Assembly: GCA_030685065.1 (NCBI GenBank)
Contig: JAUXQH010000155.1
Span: forward strand, 1-64,000
DNA from: Pseudomonadota bacterium
GTDB lineage: Bacteria > Myxococcota_A > UBA796 > SXON01
Reading direction: 5' to 3'
DNA: 64,000 nucleotides
Under the pieces are notes generated by a model. That model was not told the origin of the DNA, did not search any database, and was given only the letters and a program-made list of their open reading frames with translations. How positions within the stretch are numbered: position 1 is the stretch's first letter; each line of letters opens with the position of its first letter. A program made the translations under genes and the position numbers. Positions 1-8,220 of this stretch are shown piece by piece.

Positions 1-409
1 GCTGCCCCGCGCCGTCGCGCACGATGACCCGCCCGGCGATGCCGAGGTCGCGGTCGACCCAGGTCGCGAGGATCACCCCGCCGTAGGGCTCGACCCCGAG
101 CCGCACGTAGCCGTGGTCGCGCAGGTGGGGGCGCGGCTTGACGCGGAGGTTGGGCGAGTCGGTGTGGGCGGCGACGAGGCGGAAGCCGCCCTCGACCGGG
201 TTCTTCGCCCCTACCCGAAACGCCACGAGCGACCCGCCGCGGAGCACGTACCGGCGCGCGCCCACGGGCAGCGGCTCGGGTGCCCCGGACTCGTCGAGGG
301 ACACGTAGCCCGCCTTTTCGAGCAGCCCGGCGGCGACGCGCGCCGCGTGAAAGGACGTGGGCGATGCGTCGAGGAAGGACCGGAAACGGTCGAGGATGGC
401 GTTCGACAT
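1..409 (-). CDS. apeB: M18 family aminopeptidase, C-terminal part outside window
   Basis: Not closed by a stop inside the window. The minus-strand frame opens with ATG at 409-407 (protein begins MSNAILDRF) and runs 136 codons off the left edge. The visible part matches the N-terminal region of M18 (aspartyl/leucyl) zinc aminopeptidases: SPTSFHAA near residue 14, the metal-ligand segment AAHTDSPN near residue 83, and TWVDRDLGIAGR near residue 119. Family members are cytosolic, dodecameric, di-zinc exopeptidases that remove N-terminal residues from peptides. A GGAG lies about 8 nt upstream of the ATG. It is the last gene of a long minus-strand run, 146 bp after the flavin oxidoreductase gene. 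The fold family is clear from the motifs; the substrate preference is not visible. Confidence 0.88.
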   Translation of the reverse strand, partial: MSNAILDRFRSFLDASPTSFHAARVAAGLLEKAGYVSLDESGAPEPLPVGARRYVLRGGSLVAFRVGAKNPVEGGFRLVAAHTDSPNLRVKPRPHLRDHGYVRLGVEPYGGVILATWVDRDLGIAGRVIVRDGAGQ

Positions 410-555
410 GCGGGCTCCGGGAGGCGGGGTGCGTGGGCACGGTGGGTGGAAGGGGGGCTGTAGATAGCGCGGCGGACGCGGGCGAGTCGACAAGGCCCGA
501 GCCGCGCAATCGTCCGCCCGCACCAGCGCCCCCCGCGGCCTCCCCCGGAGGGGGC

Positions 556-1446
556 TTACCCGACCGCCGAGCGCCCCAGCGCCTCCGCCAGCGCCAGGAG
601 CCCCCGGATCGCGCCCGCGGCGGTGTTCTGGCGCGGGGCGATCAGCAGCTCGTCCGCCCCGCTCGCGTGCCGCAACGCCGCGAGCTCCTCCACGCATTGG
701 GAGGGCGTGCCGATGAGGGTCTGCTCGTAGCCGAAGAGGCGCTGGTACACGTCGTGGAACACGCGCGCCTCCGCCTCGGTCTCCGCGCACAGGACGCTCA
801 CCGCGAGCGCCGTGACCGGGGCGGGGAGCTCGGGGCGCGGCGCGAACGCGTCCCGGTAGCGCGCGAACGTGTCGGGCGACATCGGCACGGAGGTGTGGAA
901 GCTCGAGCTGGCGAGACCCGCCCCGAGCGTCGCGGCGAGCTGGGCCTTGGCGTCACTGTTCCCCGAGATCCACACGGGCGGTGGCGCCGCGCCGCCGGCA
1001 CGCTCCCCCATGGGCAGCGGCACGAGCTCTGTCTCCCGGCGGAGGATCGCCACGAAAACGCGGAGACGCTCCTCGAACGCAACGTCGTCGGCCGGGAGCC
1101 CGCCCCCCAGCGCTTCGGCGTGCGGGGACGGCGCGCGCGCCGAGGCGATCCCGAAGTCCACGCGGCCCGGGAACAGGGCTTCGAGGAGCGTCGCCTCGTT
1201 CGCGACGGCGAGCGGCGTGTAGTAGCGCAACAGCACGCCGCACGGCCCGACGCGCATCGTGGAGGTCACGCCCGCGACCATCGCCGCCACCATCGACGGG
1301 TTGCCGTGCGGCGCGCCCTCGTCATGGTGCTCGGTGAGCCAATACCGCCCATACCCGGACGAGTCGACGGCCGCGGCGACCTCGAGCGTGCCGCGAACGT
1401 CGTGCGCACCGGGATCGAGGACGCCCACGGGAAACGGCAAGGACAT
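556..1446 (-). CDS. LLM class flavin-dependent oxidoreductase (luciferase-like)
   Basis: A 296-residue protein beginning MSLPFPVGVLDP, the typical start of the alkanal-monooxygenase-like family (usual length 300-340). Family landmarks are GRYWLTEHHDEGA near residue 32 (the flavin-site HH region), RVGPCGVLLRYYTP near 65, LFPGRVDFGIASARAP near 92 and VWISGNSDAKAQLAA near 155. Family members use FMNH2 or F420 to oxidise small organic substrates in the cytosol; no substrate can be read from the sequence. The frame stays open 47 codons upstream, but that stretch is Arg/Ser-rich shadow translation, so the ATG at 1446 is taken. The gene follows the di-haem cytochrome gene by 49 bp on the same strand. 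Confidence 0.85.
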   Translation of the reverse strand: MSLPFPVGVLDPGAHDVRGTLEVAAAVDSSGYGRYWLTEHHDEGAPHGNPSMVAAMVAGVTSTMRVGPCGVLLRYYTPLAVANEATLLEALFPGRVDFGIASARAPSPHAEALGGGLPADDVAFEERLRVFVAILRRETELVPLPMGERAGGAAPPPVWISGNSDAKAQLAATLGAGLASSSFHTSVPMSPDTFARYRDAFAPRPELPAPVTALAVSVLCAETEAEARVFHDVYQRLFGYEQTLIGTPSQCVEELAALRHASGADELLIAPRQNTAAGAIRGLLALAEALGRSAVG

Positions 1447-1495
1447 CGTCCCGGCTAACCCGGCGCCCCCGATCGCCGGCCTACAAATCGACGGC

Positions 1496-2956
1496 CTACA
1501 ACGTGTACAGGTACGCGACGAGGTCCTTCTTCTCCGCGTCGGCCAGGCGCGTGCCCAGCACGAGGTTGAAGAACTCGACCGTGTCATCGAGGGTCAGCAG
1601 GCGATCGTCGTGGAGGTACGGCGGGCTCTCCTTGATGCCCCGCAGCGGGAAGGTCTTGATCGCGCCGTCCGCCACGGCCATCCGGCCGTTGATCAGCACC
1701 GGCTCGAAGAACCGCTCGGTCTTCAGATCGTGCATGAGGTTGTCGCTGAAGATCGTCGTGCTGTGGCACTCGGCGCAGCGCCCCTTCCCGAAGAACACCT
1801 TCTCGCCGCGCAGCTCCTCGGGGGTGGCCTTGCTGTCCAGCCGGCCGAACACGTCGAGCTTGGGAGCCGGCGGAAAGTCCAGGATCTCCTGGAACTCCGC
1901 CATGGCGTGCACCTCGCTGCCGCGCTCGAGCACGTTGACCCCCTTCTTCTGTGCGATGGCGATGTCGCCGTCGAAGTAGGCCGCGCGCTGCTCGAACTCG
2001 GTGAAGTCCTCGACCGTGCGGAGCGCGCGTTGGGAGCCGAAGAGCCGCTGCTGGTTGACCCCTCGCAGCGAGGGGGTGTCGATGCGATGGCGGAAGGCCT
2101 GTGGACGGATATCGCCCACCAGGTGCGTCGAGGCGTTGGTGTGCCCGTTGGTGTGGCAATCGAAGCAGGCGACGCCGATGCTGGGCTTCACGCTGCGACG
2201 GTCATCCGTGAGGTTGAATTGTTGTTGCGGGAATTGGGAGACCAGGAGCCGCAAGCCGTCCAACTGCTTGGGGTTGAGCACGCCGTCGAACAGCTCGTAG
2301 AAGTTCTGGGTCGTGACCAATTGGCCTTGTGACACATCCCCCAGATCGGGCCGCGTGGTGAGGAAGATGGCGGGCGGAAACTCGGGGAGGAAGTGGCGTG
2401 GCAGGTCGAAGTCGACGTCGAAGCGCTCGAGGTTTCGGCCCTCCTGCTTCTGGATCTCCTCGATGTGATGCACGGGGAACACCATCCCGCCTTCGTCGTG
2501 GGAGGGGTGGGGCAGCGGCAGAAAACCCTTGGGCCAGAGGCCCTTCTGCCGGATCTCGGCCGGCGTCATCTGCCCGAGCTGGGTCCAGGTGACCCCCTCG
2601 GGCGGCTTGACGCGCACCCCGCCCTGCACCGCGGTGCCGCGCGTCATCTTCACGCCCGCGACCGGTCGATCCGACAGGTCGTAGCGCTGTTCGAGCAGCG
2701 CCTTCTGCCGCTTCATGACCGCCGCCTTCTCGCGGCTCATCTTGTCCTTCACCTTCTCGAACGGCTCCGTGGTCGCGACGGGCGCCCAGCTGGTCTCCCC
2801 GCGGGAGGGCACCGGGAGCTTGCCGGGCTTCTCGGTCGCCGCCTCGGTCGGCACGCGGTCCTGGGCGTGTACGCCCCGGTTGCCGACGGCGAGCGCCACC
2901 ACCCCAAGGGTGATGACGCCGGTGATCACCGCGCTGCGGAGCTTCGAGAATTCCAT
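1496..2956 (-). CDS. Exported di-haem c-type cytochrome (cytochrome c peroxidase/MauG-like)
   Basis: A 486-residue protein with an N-terminal hydrophobic signal sequence (about residues 8-31, AVGNRGVHA before the likely cleavage). It has two CxxCH haem-binding motifs, CFDCH near residue 263 and CAECH near 393. The C-terminal third (ELRGEKVFFGKGRCAECH, then a TFPLRGIKESPPYLHDDR segment) resembles the haem domain of bacterial di-haem peroxidases, often annotated 'cytochrome B6' in delta-proteobacteria. It should act in the periplasm in electron transfer or peroxide reduction. The start is fixed by a strong AGGAGG about 6 nt before the ATG. It lies 69 bp downstream of the ferritin-like lipoprotein gene, suggesting a shared redox or iron role. 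Peroxidase activity is inference; the two haem sites are direct. Confidence 0.85.
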   Translation of the reverse strand: MEFSKLRSAVITGVITLGVVALAVGNRGVHAQDRVPTEAATEKPGKLPVPSRGETSWAPVATTEPFEKVKDKMSREKAAVMKRQKALLEQRYDLSDRPVAGVKMTRGTAVQGGVRVKPPEGVTWTQLGQMTPAEIRQKGLWPKGFLPLPHPSHDEGGMVFPVHHIEEIQKQEGRNLERFDVDFDLPRHFLPEFPPAIFLTTRPDLGDVSQGQLVTTQNFYELFDGVLNPKQLDGLRLLVSQFPQQQFNLTDDRRSVKPSIGVACFDCHTNGHTNASTHLVGDIRPQAFRHRIDTPSLRGVNQQRLFGSQRALRTVEDFTEFEQRAAYFDGDIAIAQKKGVNVLERGSEVHAMAEFQEILDFPPAPKLDVFGRLDSKATPEELRGEKVFFGKGRCAECHSTTIFSDNLMHDLKTERFFEPVLINGRMAVADGAIKTFPLRGIKESPPYLHDDRLLTLDDTVEFFNLVLGTRLADAEKKDLVAYLYTL

Positions 2957-3025
2957 CCGTTCCTCCTGGGGTCGAGCCCGTGGACGGAGGATGGTATTCG
3001 CCGTTAGCGAACCTTCAACCTAAGT

Positions 3026-4063
3026 TTACGCCGCCATCAACGCCCGCGCCGCCGGCCGCACCACGTCGGTGAGGCTGGTCCGGGCGGCCGCGCGCAGCAG
3101 CGCCGGCTCGACCTGGGCGCGCACGGCGAGCTCGGTCACGTCGACCGCCGCGACCGGAGCCGCGAAGGCCGCCCGCACCGCCTCGCGCACCACGGCCGCG
3201 TCCTCTCGCGTGGACGAGGCCCGCACCGCCCAGGCCACCACCTGCCAGGAGAGCGCCGCGTGGCGCTCCTCATCCGCGGCGATGGCGGCGAGCGCCTCGC
3301 GTACCTGCGGGTCGGCCGCCGCGTCCGCCGCGGCGCGCGCGAGCACGGCGCCGGTCGTCTCTCCGACACAGCCCTCGCGCACGGCGTCCGCGGCGATGTC
3401 GGCCAACGGGCGGGACGCGAAGATCGGCTGGGTGATCGGCAGGGGGCCGGGGCCCACGGCCACCCCACCGAAGCGCCCGGCGAGCGCGAAGCACCGCTCG
3501 GCGTGGTCGATCTCGTCGAGGCCCGCCGCGTGGACGGCCCGCACGAGAGGCGCGGGGGCGCCGTGCGCGAGCAGCTCGAGCGCGAGCTTGGAGAAGGCGG
3601 CGATCGAGGCGTGCTCGGCGGCGCCGGAGCGCGCCCAGGCGGCCGCGCGCGCGGGATCGATGACGGGCCCCGGGTCGCACCCGCCCCAGTCGCCGCGCTG
3701 CACCACCTCGGCGAGCACGGCGGCGTCGGCCTCGCGGAAGGGGCGGCCCACGTCGCAGTCCGAGCCGGGCGTCGTCTCGATCAGCTCGGCGTCGTAACAG
3801 CAGCCCATGTCGTCCCCGAGCTGGCTGATGTTCTGGACCGTGCCCTCGCCGGAGATGCTGCTGATCTTCTCCTGGTCGCAGCTCATGTACACGAACGCCT
3901 CCTCCAGGTCGACGTCCTCGGCGGCGGGGCAGCTCGTCGCATCCTCCTCCGCGTCGATGCAGACCAGCCCCTCCACCGTCGCGATCGGGCCACATCCGGT
4001 GAGCGCGACCGAGGAGAGGCCGAGGGAGGAGAGGATCAGGATCAGGAGTCTGTGGGTAGGCAT
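3026..4063 (-). CDS. Lipoprotein with C-terminal ferritin-like di-iron domain
   Basis: 345 residues. A signal peptide ends in a lipobox-like VALTGC (Cys near residue 24). A Cys-containing region of about 100 residues with no family I recognise follows. From about residue 137 there is an all-helical ferritin-like domain whose four-helix ligand set is visible in order: E in AAEHASIAAF, ExxH in DEIDHAE, E in GCVGETTG and ExxH in DEERHAAL. This is the complete E/ExxH/E/ExxH di-iron pattern, so an iron or oxygen chemistry role at the cell envelope is plausible. Ferritin-like domains of this type are common in myxobacterial lipoproteins. It is upstream of, and co-directional with, the di-haem cytochrome. 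No substrate is inferable. Confidence 0.8.
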   Translation of the reverse strand: MPTHRLLILILSSLGLSSVALTGCGPIATVEGLVCIDAEEDATSCPAAEDVDLEEAFVYMSCDQEKISSISGEGTVQNISQLGDDMGCCYDAELIETTPGSDCDVGRPFREADAAVLAEVVQRGDWGGCDPGPVIDPARAAAWARSGAAEHASIAAFSKLALELLAHGAPAPLVRAVHAAGLDEIDHAERCFALAGRFGGVAVGPGPLPITQPIFASRPLADIAADAVREGCVGETTGAVLARAAADAAADPQVREALAAIAADEERHAALSWQVVAWAVRASSTREDAAVVREAVRAAFAAPVAAVDVTELAVRAQVEPALLRAAARTSLTDVVRPAARALMAA

Positions 4064-4127
4064 CGGCGGTCTCCGGGGGGAGACCTTAGCACCGGTACCC
4101 GCGCGCCCGCGCCGCCCGCGCGCCCGA

Positions 4128-5396
4128 TCAGCCGAGCAGCGCCGCGATGGGATCTTCCTCCAGGAACGCCCCCGGATCGAGGTCCGCCATCGCGAGGAGC
4201 GTGGCGCCGAGGTGGGCGGAGGTGAGCGTCGCGCCGGTCTCGGTGACGTCCCCCGTCGACAGGTCGACCGGCCGGCCGTTGAGCCCCTCGTCGTAGCCGC
4301 CGATCACCCGCCCGCCCGTGATGCCTGCCCCGACGAGCATCGCGGAGGTCCACGTCCAGTGGTCCTTTCCCCCCGTGGCGTTCAGCTTCGGCGTGCGCCC
4401 CATCTCCGAGACCACCACCACGGTGACCTCCTCCGCGAGCGGCCGCCCCGACGTGCCGATGCGACTGTCGAGCTCCCGGAAGATCGCCGCGAGATCGTCG
4501 AAGAGCAGGTCGAAGTTGGTGCTCTGCTGCTGGATGCCGGAGTGGCTGTCCCAGCCGAGGTCACAGAAGCCGCCGTGCTGGATGACGACGCAGCGGCTGT
4601 AGCCGCGCTCCAGGCAGGTGATCCCCGGCCCGATGAGATCCTTCACGCGGGAGCACCCGCCGGAGTCGGGTGGCGTGAGGTCCACCTCGCCCGCGATGGC
4701 GGCCACGAGGGCGGACTGATCGAGCGCCTCGCCGTAGGCCGCCAGGAAGCTCTGCGCGCGCCCGGCCGGGGCGGTGGCTGCGCGGCTCGACACGCGGGCA
4801 CGTACGCGCGCGCTCACGATGTCGTCGACCTCCGTGGGGAGCCCTCGCAGCCGCGGCTCGGCGTACTCGAACGCGCTCGCGTCCAGGAGCGGGCCGAGCT
4901 GGCCGTTCGCGCCCACGCGCACGACGGTCCCGCCGTACGACTCGGTGTACGACGGCCCGGAGAGCACGAGCGAGGGGAGGAGGTAGCCGGCCGAATTGCC
5001 CGCGGCGATGGCCGGCCAATCGTCGGCGGCGGCGCCGCTCGAGCCGGTGAACAGGATTCGACGGCAGCGCTCGTGTGTCACGGAGCGGATCTCCATCCCG
5101 TTGACGAACGCGGTGCGGGACGCGTTCGCCTCGAGGAAGGCGCGGACGTTGGGCCGGGAGGGCGCGTCGGTGAAGTCGAGCCCGCCGGCGCTCGCCAGGA
5201 CCCCCTCCGCCTCCATGTCGACCCCGTCGCTCCCGAACATCGGGCCGTACACGTAGGTCGGGTCCCACCCCCCCACGCAGTACACGAACAGGAATTTCCG
5301 ATCGTTCCCCGTGCCCGCCGCGAGCCGCCGCGGGAGCATCAGCCCGCCCAGGGCGCCGAGCGACAGGGCGCCGAACGCGCGGCGGGAGAGGCGCAT
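4128..5396 (-). CDS. Tat-exported DUF1501 domain protein
   Basis: 422 residues. The N terminus MRLSRRAFGALSLG is a twin-arginine signal (S-R-R-x-F), followed by a hydrophobic segment ending near LAAG. The body carries the alkaline-phosphatase/sulfatase-fold features of DUF1501 proteins: GGWDPTYVYGP early, WDSHSGIQQQST near residue 320, VVVVSEMGRTPKLN near 358 and GGKDHWTW near 375. DUF1501 proteins are exported, of unknown reaction, and usually encoded next to DUF1549/DUF1553/DUF1592-type haem proteins, as here. The upstream frame is open for 51 codons but has no domain sense; the ATG at 5396 shares one base with the stop of the upstream gene (TGATG), which supports this start and translational coupling. 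Confidence 0.88.
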   Translation of the reverse strand: MRLSRRAFGALSLGALGGLMLPRRLAAGTGNDRKFLFVYCVGGWDPTYVYGPMFGSDGVDMEAEGVLASAGGLDFTDAPSRPNVRAFLEANASRTAFVNGMEIRSVTHERCRRILFTGSSGAAADDWPAIAAGNSAGYLLPSLVLSGPSYTESYGGTVVRVGANGQLGPLLDASAFEYAEPRLRGLPTEVDDIVSARVRARVSSRAATAPAGRAQSFLAAYGEALDQSALVAAIAGEVDLTPPDSGGCSRVKDLIGPGITCLERGYSRCVVIQHGGFCDLGWDSHSGIQQQSTNFDLLFDDLAAIFRELDSRIGTSGRPLAEEVTVVVVSEMGRTPKLNATGGKDHWTWTSAMLVGAGITGGRVIGGYDEGLNGRPVDLSTGDVTETGATLTSAHLGATLLAMADLDPGAFLEEDPIAALLG

Positions 5397-7045
5397 CAGT
5401 AGCTCACGAACGCGGGGTCGCGCAGGAGGGCCTGGAGCACCGCGGCCCAGGCGGTGTCGATGTCGCCGGCGTCCCCGCCCGCCTCGTACCAGAGCGAGGC
5501 GTCGTCCGCGATCTGCTCGTCCGTGGCCCGCTCGGCGAGCAGACGCCACCGGAGCGCGCGGAGCTGCGTCGCGAAGGCAGGTTCGTCCGGCTGCGGGCCC
5601 CCGAGGTCGAGCAGGAGGGGCGCGCCGCCGTGAAGGTCGTTCGCGACCACCTGCGTGCCGACGGCCTCCGCCACGCGCGCGATCACGCGCTCCCAGGTCA
5701 GGCCGGGCTCACGCTGCGCGCGCGTCACGTACGCGCCATCCACCCCACCGCCCAGGATGCGGTAGCCGTACGTGTCGTTGCCGAGCTGATCGTAGCCCCG
5801 GTACTCCCACCGGAACCCGACCAGATCCGCCATCACCGACTTGAGCAGCGTCGCGTCGAGGAGGCGGGCCGTCGGCTCCTCCGCGCCGCCGTCGGTCTGG
5901 GTGCCGGCGCGGTAGACCGCGCTCTCGGTGGCCGCGGCGATCACGTCCTTCAGGCGGCCGGTGCCGACGTAGGCACGCCGGAGCGTCTCCACGCGCTCGA
6001 AGTCGTCCACCGTGAGCTCGCGGCGCCAGTACATCTCGGCGACGGACTCCGCGGTGCACCGGGCGAAGCGGGGGTCCGCCGCCACGTGGTTTCCGAGGTC
6101 CGCGAGGCCCGACAGCGGATCCCCGTACCAGGCCGGCGTGACGCCGAGGAGCGCCTCCCCGATGAGCTCCCGCTCCGGGTGGTACGTCGTCGTCTCGGTG
6201 CTGTTGTACTCCTGGGGCGTCCAGAAGCCGAAGAGGCTGGCCGCGACCGGGTCGAGCGCGCTGTGACAGCCCTGGCAGCCCGGGTTCGTCGACAGCGCGT
6301 CTTCGATGCCGTCCGAGTCGCCGAGGGACACCGCGCCGGTGAACGACACGGGGCGCGAGAGGTAGTCGACGCAGACCAACAGGCGCGCGATCGCGCCCAC
6401 GCGCATCCGGTTGTAGTTCGTGAACGTCGTGTAGTAGCGCCACCAGAGGCCGTTCGTGGCGAGCACGCCCGCCGCGGGGCGGCCGTCCGTGTAGGACACC
6501 TCATGCCAGCCGGTGTCGCCGGGGGTCCAGGTCACCGGCCAGGTGAGCGCGAGCACCTCGTCCGCCATCGTGGTGTCGGCGGTGACGATCTCGGTCCACG
6601 GGCGGTCCTCGGCCGCGATGCGCGCCATCAGTCGCAGGGGCTCCTCGCCGACCCCGCGCTCCCACTGGTACTCGAGCTCGGAGTGGCCGTAGAGCCCCGG
6701 AAACTCCCGCCAATCGATCAGGTATTCGTCCACCTCGGTGAGCCAGCGCTCGCCGAGCACGTCCACGAGGCGCCCCTCGAAGCGGGGATCGTCCAGGTAG
6801 GCGTCGCGGTAGCTCGAGAGCAGGGAGGCATCGGCCTCGACGGCGTCGAGCTCCTCGGCCGCGGGCAGCACTCCGCGCAGATCCAGGCTCATCCGCCGGA
6901 GGAGCCGCGGGGCGTCGAGCGGCTCGAGCCGCGCGTCCCGATCCGCCACGGGGGTCCACTCGTGGAGGTGGAGCTCGGTCGGGGCCTCGGCGGGCTCCGT
7001 CGGCACGGAAGGGGTGCACGCCAACGCGTGGAGGAGCGCGATCAT
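5396..7045 (-). CDS. DUF1549-type exported protein with one CxxCH haem motif
   Basis: 549 residues starting MIALLHALACTPS, a very short signal with Cys at residue 10 that looks like a lipobox. RLLRRMSLDLRGVLP near residue 49 is typical of the DUF1549 family ('planctomycete cytochrome' group). A single CxxCH motif, CQGCH near residue 257, is followed by SALDPVA, as in these families. Proteins of this kind occur in pairs with DUF1501 proteins; their biochemical role is not established. The ATG lies inside an ATGA overlap with the preceding lipoprotein gene, and its stop overlaps the DUF1501 start, so three genes form one coupled unit. The 229 upstream in-frame codons are shadow sequence. Confidence 0.82.
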   Translation of the reverse strand: MIALLHALACTPSVPTEPAEAPTELHLHEWTPVADRDARLEPLDAPRLLRRMSLDLRGVLPAAEELDAVEADASLLSSYRDAYLDDPRFEGRLVDVLGERWLTEVDEYLIDWREFPGLYGHSELEYQWERGVGEEPLRLMARIAAEDRPWTEIVTADTTMADEVLALTWPVTWTPGDTGWHEVSYTDGRPAAGVLATNGLWWRYYTTFTNYNRMRVGAIARLLVCVDYLSRPVSFTGAVSLGDSDGIEDALSTNPGCQGCHSALDPVAASLFGFWTPQEYNSTETTTYHPERELIGEALLGVTPAWYGDPLSGLADLGNHVAADPRFARCTAESVAEMYWRRELTVDDFERVETLRRAYVGTGRLKDVIAAATESAVYRAGTQTDGGAEEPTARLLDATLLKSVMADLVGFRWEYRGYDQLGNDTYGYRILGGGVDGAYVTRAQREPGLTWERVIARVAEAVGTQVVANDLHGGAPLLLDLGGPQPDEPAFATQLRALRWRLLAERATDEQIADDASLWYEAGGDAGDIDTAWAAVLQALLRDPAFVSY

Positions 7046-7863
7046 GGCGGGACCATCCGACCGACGAACGCGGCGAGGAGCGGCTCGAGGTCCAGGCACG
7101 CGCGGCCCAGCTCCTCGTCTTCGTACCGCATCTCGCCGCAGCCGCTGCAGTCCGCGTCGAGCGTGAGCGCGTACCACCAACCACCGGGGTCGCGGATGTC
7201 GACCTCCCCCGTCGCGCCCCGGCAGCTCTCCGCGTCCCACGCCCCGCCGGAGATGTACACGGCGTCCTGATCGAGGCTGATGCCCCCGTAGAACGTCGCC
7301 GAGGCCGGACCGCCCGTCGCGTATACCGCCACGCTCGGCCGGGGCCCTGTCCAATCCGGCAGGTTGGTCCCCCCCCAGGTCCCCACCACCGTGGACGAGA
7401 AGGCCCCGGTCTCGTCGATGGTGAGGTAGGTCTTTCCCGCCGCGAGGAAGGTCGTGCCATCCAGGAGCGTCACGTAGGCGTCCGCCTCGAGCTGAACGTC
7501 CACGGCGCTCCCGGCCGCCTCCGTGTAGACCGCGTACCCGGCCCACGTGCGCCCATCGGTGGCGAGGCAGCCCTCGAACGCCGACGCGATGCTGAAGTTC
7601 CCGCTCAGGTTCGGGCAGGGGCTCGCGATGCCGGCGAACAGATCGCGCCAGTTCTCCAGGGCCGCGACCGCGTCCGGAAGGCCGGGGTCCAGCAGCGTTT
7701 GGGCGTGGCTCGCGGCGGTGGTGGCGTCCCACGTCGGGGCGGGCGCGACGAGGCCGGCGGATCCGGTGTCGGAGGGGGCGGTGTCGGAGGGCGCGGTGTC
7801 CGAGATCCCGGTGTCGGTGACGTCCGAACCGGCGCAGGCCTGCGCGAGGACTAGCGCGAGCAT
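7042..7863 (-). CDS. Hypothetical lipoprotein with Asp/Thr repeats
   Basis: 273 residues. The start MLALVLAQACAG is a short lipoprotein signal with Cys at residue 10, followed by a low-complexity linker in which SDTAP/SDTG repeats (18-bp DNA units). The mature domain of about 230 residues has no family I recognise. It is rich in beta-type alternation and contains two Cys-dense patches (SPCPNLSG and LDADCSGCGEM). Repeated Asp/Thr linkers after the lipid anchor are a recurrent style of surface lipoproteins in this window. The gene is coupled to the DUF1549-type gene by ATGA and overlaps the 3' end of the mono-haem gene by 13 nt, so it belongs to the same unit. Confidence 0.75.
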   Translation of the reverse strand: MLALVLAQACAGSDVTDTGISDTAPSDTAPSDTGSAGLVAPAPTWDATTAASHAQTLLDPGLPDAVAALENWRDLFAGIASPCPNLSGNFSIASAFEGCLATDGRTWAGYAVYTEAAGSAVDVQLEADAYVTLLDGTTFLAAGKTYLTIDETGAFSSTVVGTWGGTNLPDWTGPRPSVAVYATGGPASATFYGGISLDQDAVYISGGAWDAESCRGATGEVDIRDPGGWWYALTLDADCSGCGEMRYEDEELGRACLDLEPLLAAFVGRMVPP

Positions 7864-8183
7864 GTGAGCAGCACCTCGAGCAGCGCGAGGTCCGCGTCGT
7901 AGAGCCCGCCGCCCACGGGCATCGTGTGCTCGTCGAGCGTGCGCGCGCGGATGCGATCGGACCAACGGGCGAGGTCCGCCTCGGTCTCGAAGTCGACGCC
8001 CTCCGGCGCGCCGCGACGGTCGGGCGTGCTCGCCGCGTGGCACGACGCGCACCACGTCAGGAAGAACCCGTGCCCCCAATTCTCCCACGTCACCGCCGGC
8101 GCACTCACGCACGTCGCGGACCTCGTCGCGACCGCGGGCGGCGGGTCGACCGGGGCGCAGCCGAGCAGGAGGAAGAGCAGCAA
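7851..8183 (-). CDS. Small mono-haem cytochrome c-like lipoprotein
   Basis: About 110 residues. It has a hydrophobic stretch LLLFLLLGC giving a lipobox Cys near residue 9, then WCASCH (CxxCH near 45-49) and HTMPVGG near 90. That is the haem site and a possible distal Met of a short c-type cytochrome. The frame is open far upstream without plausible content. A TTG at 8183 is the best candidate start, but it leaves no basic n-region and has no clear ribosome-binding site, so the true start is uncertain. It is the upstream partner of the lipoprotein, DUF1549 and DUF1501 genes and probably feeds electrons to or from that unit (inference). Confidence 0.65.
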   Translation of the reverse strand: MLLFLLLGCAPVDPPPAVATRSATCVSAPAVTWENWGHGFFLTWCASCHAASTPDRRGAPEGVDFETEADLARWSDRIRARTLDEHTMPVGGGLYDADLALLEVLLTCSR

Positions 8184-8220
8184 GCGGCGACTATACGCGC
8201 ACCGGAGGGCCGACGCCCTC

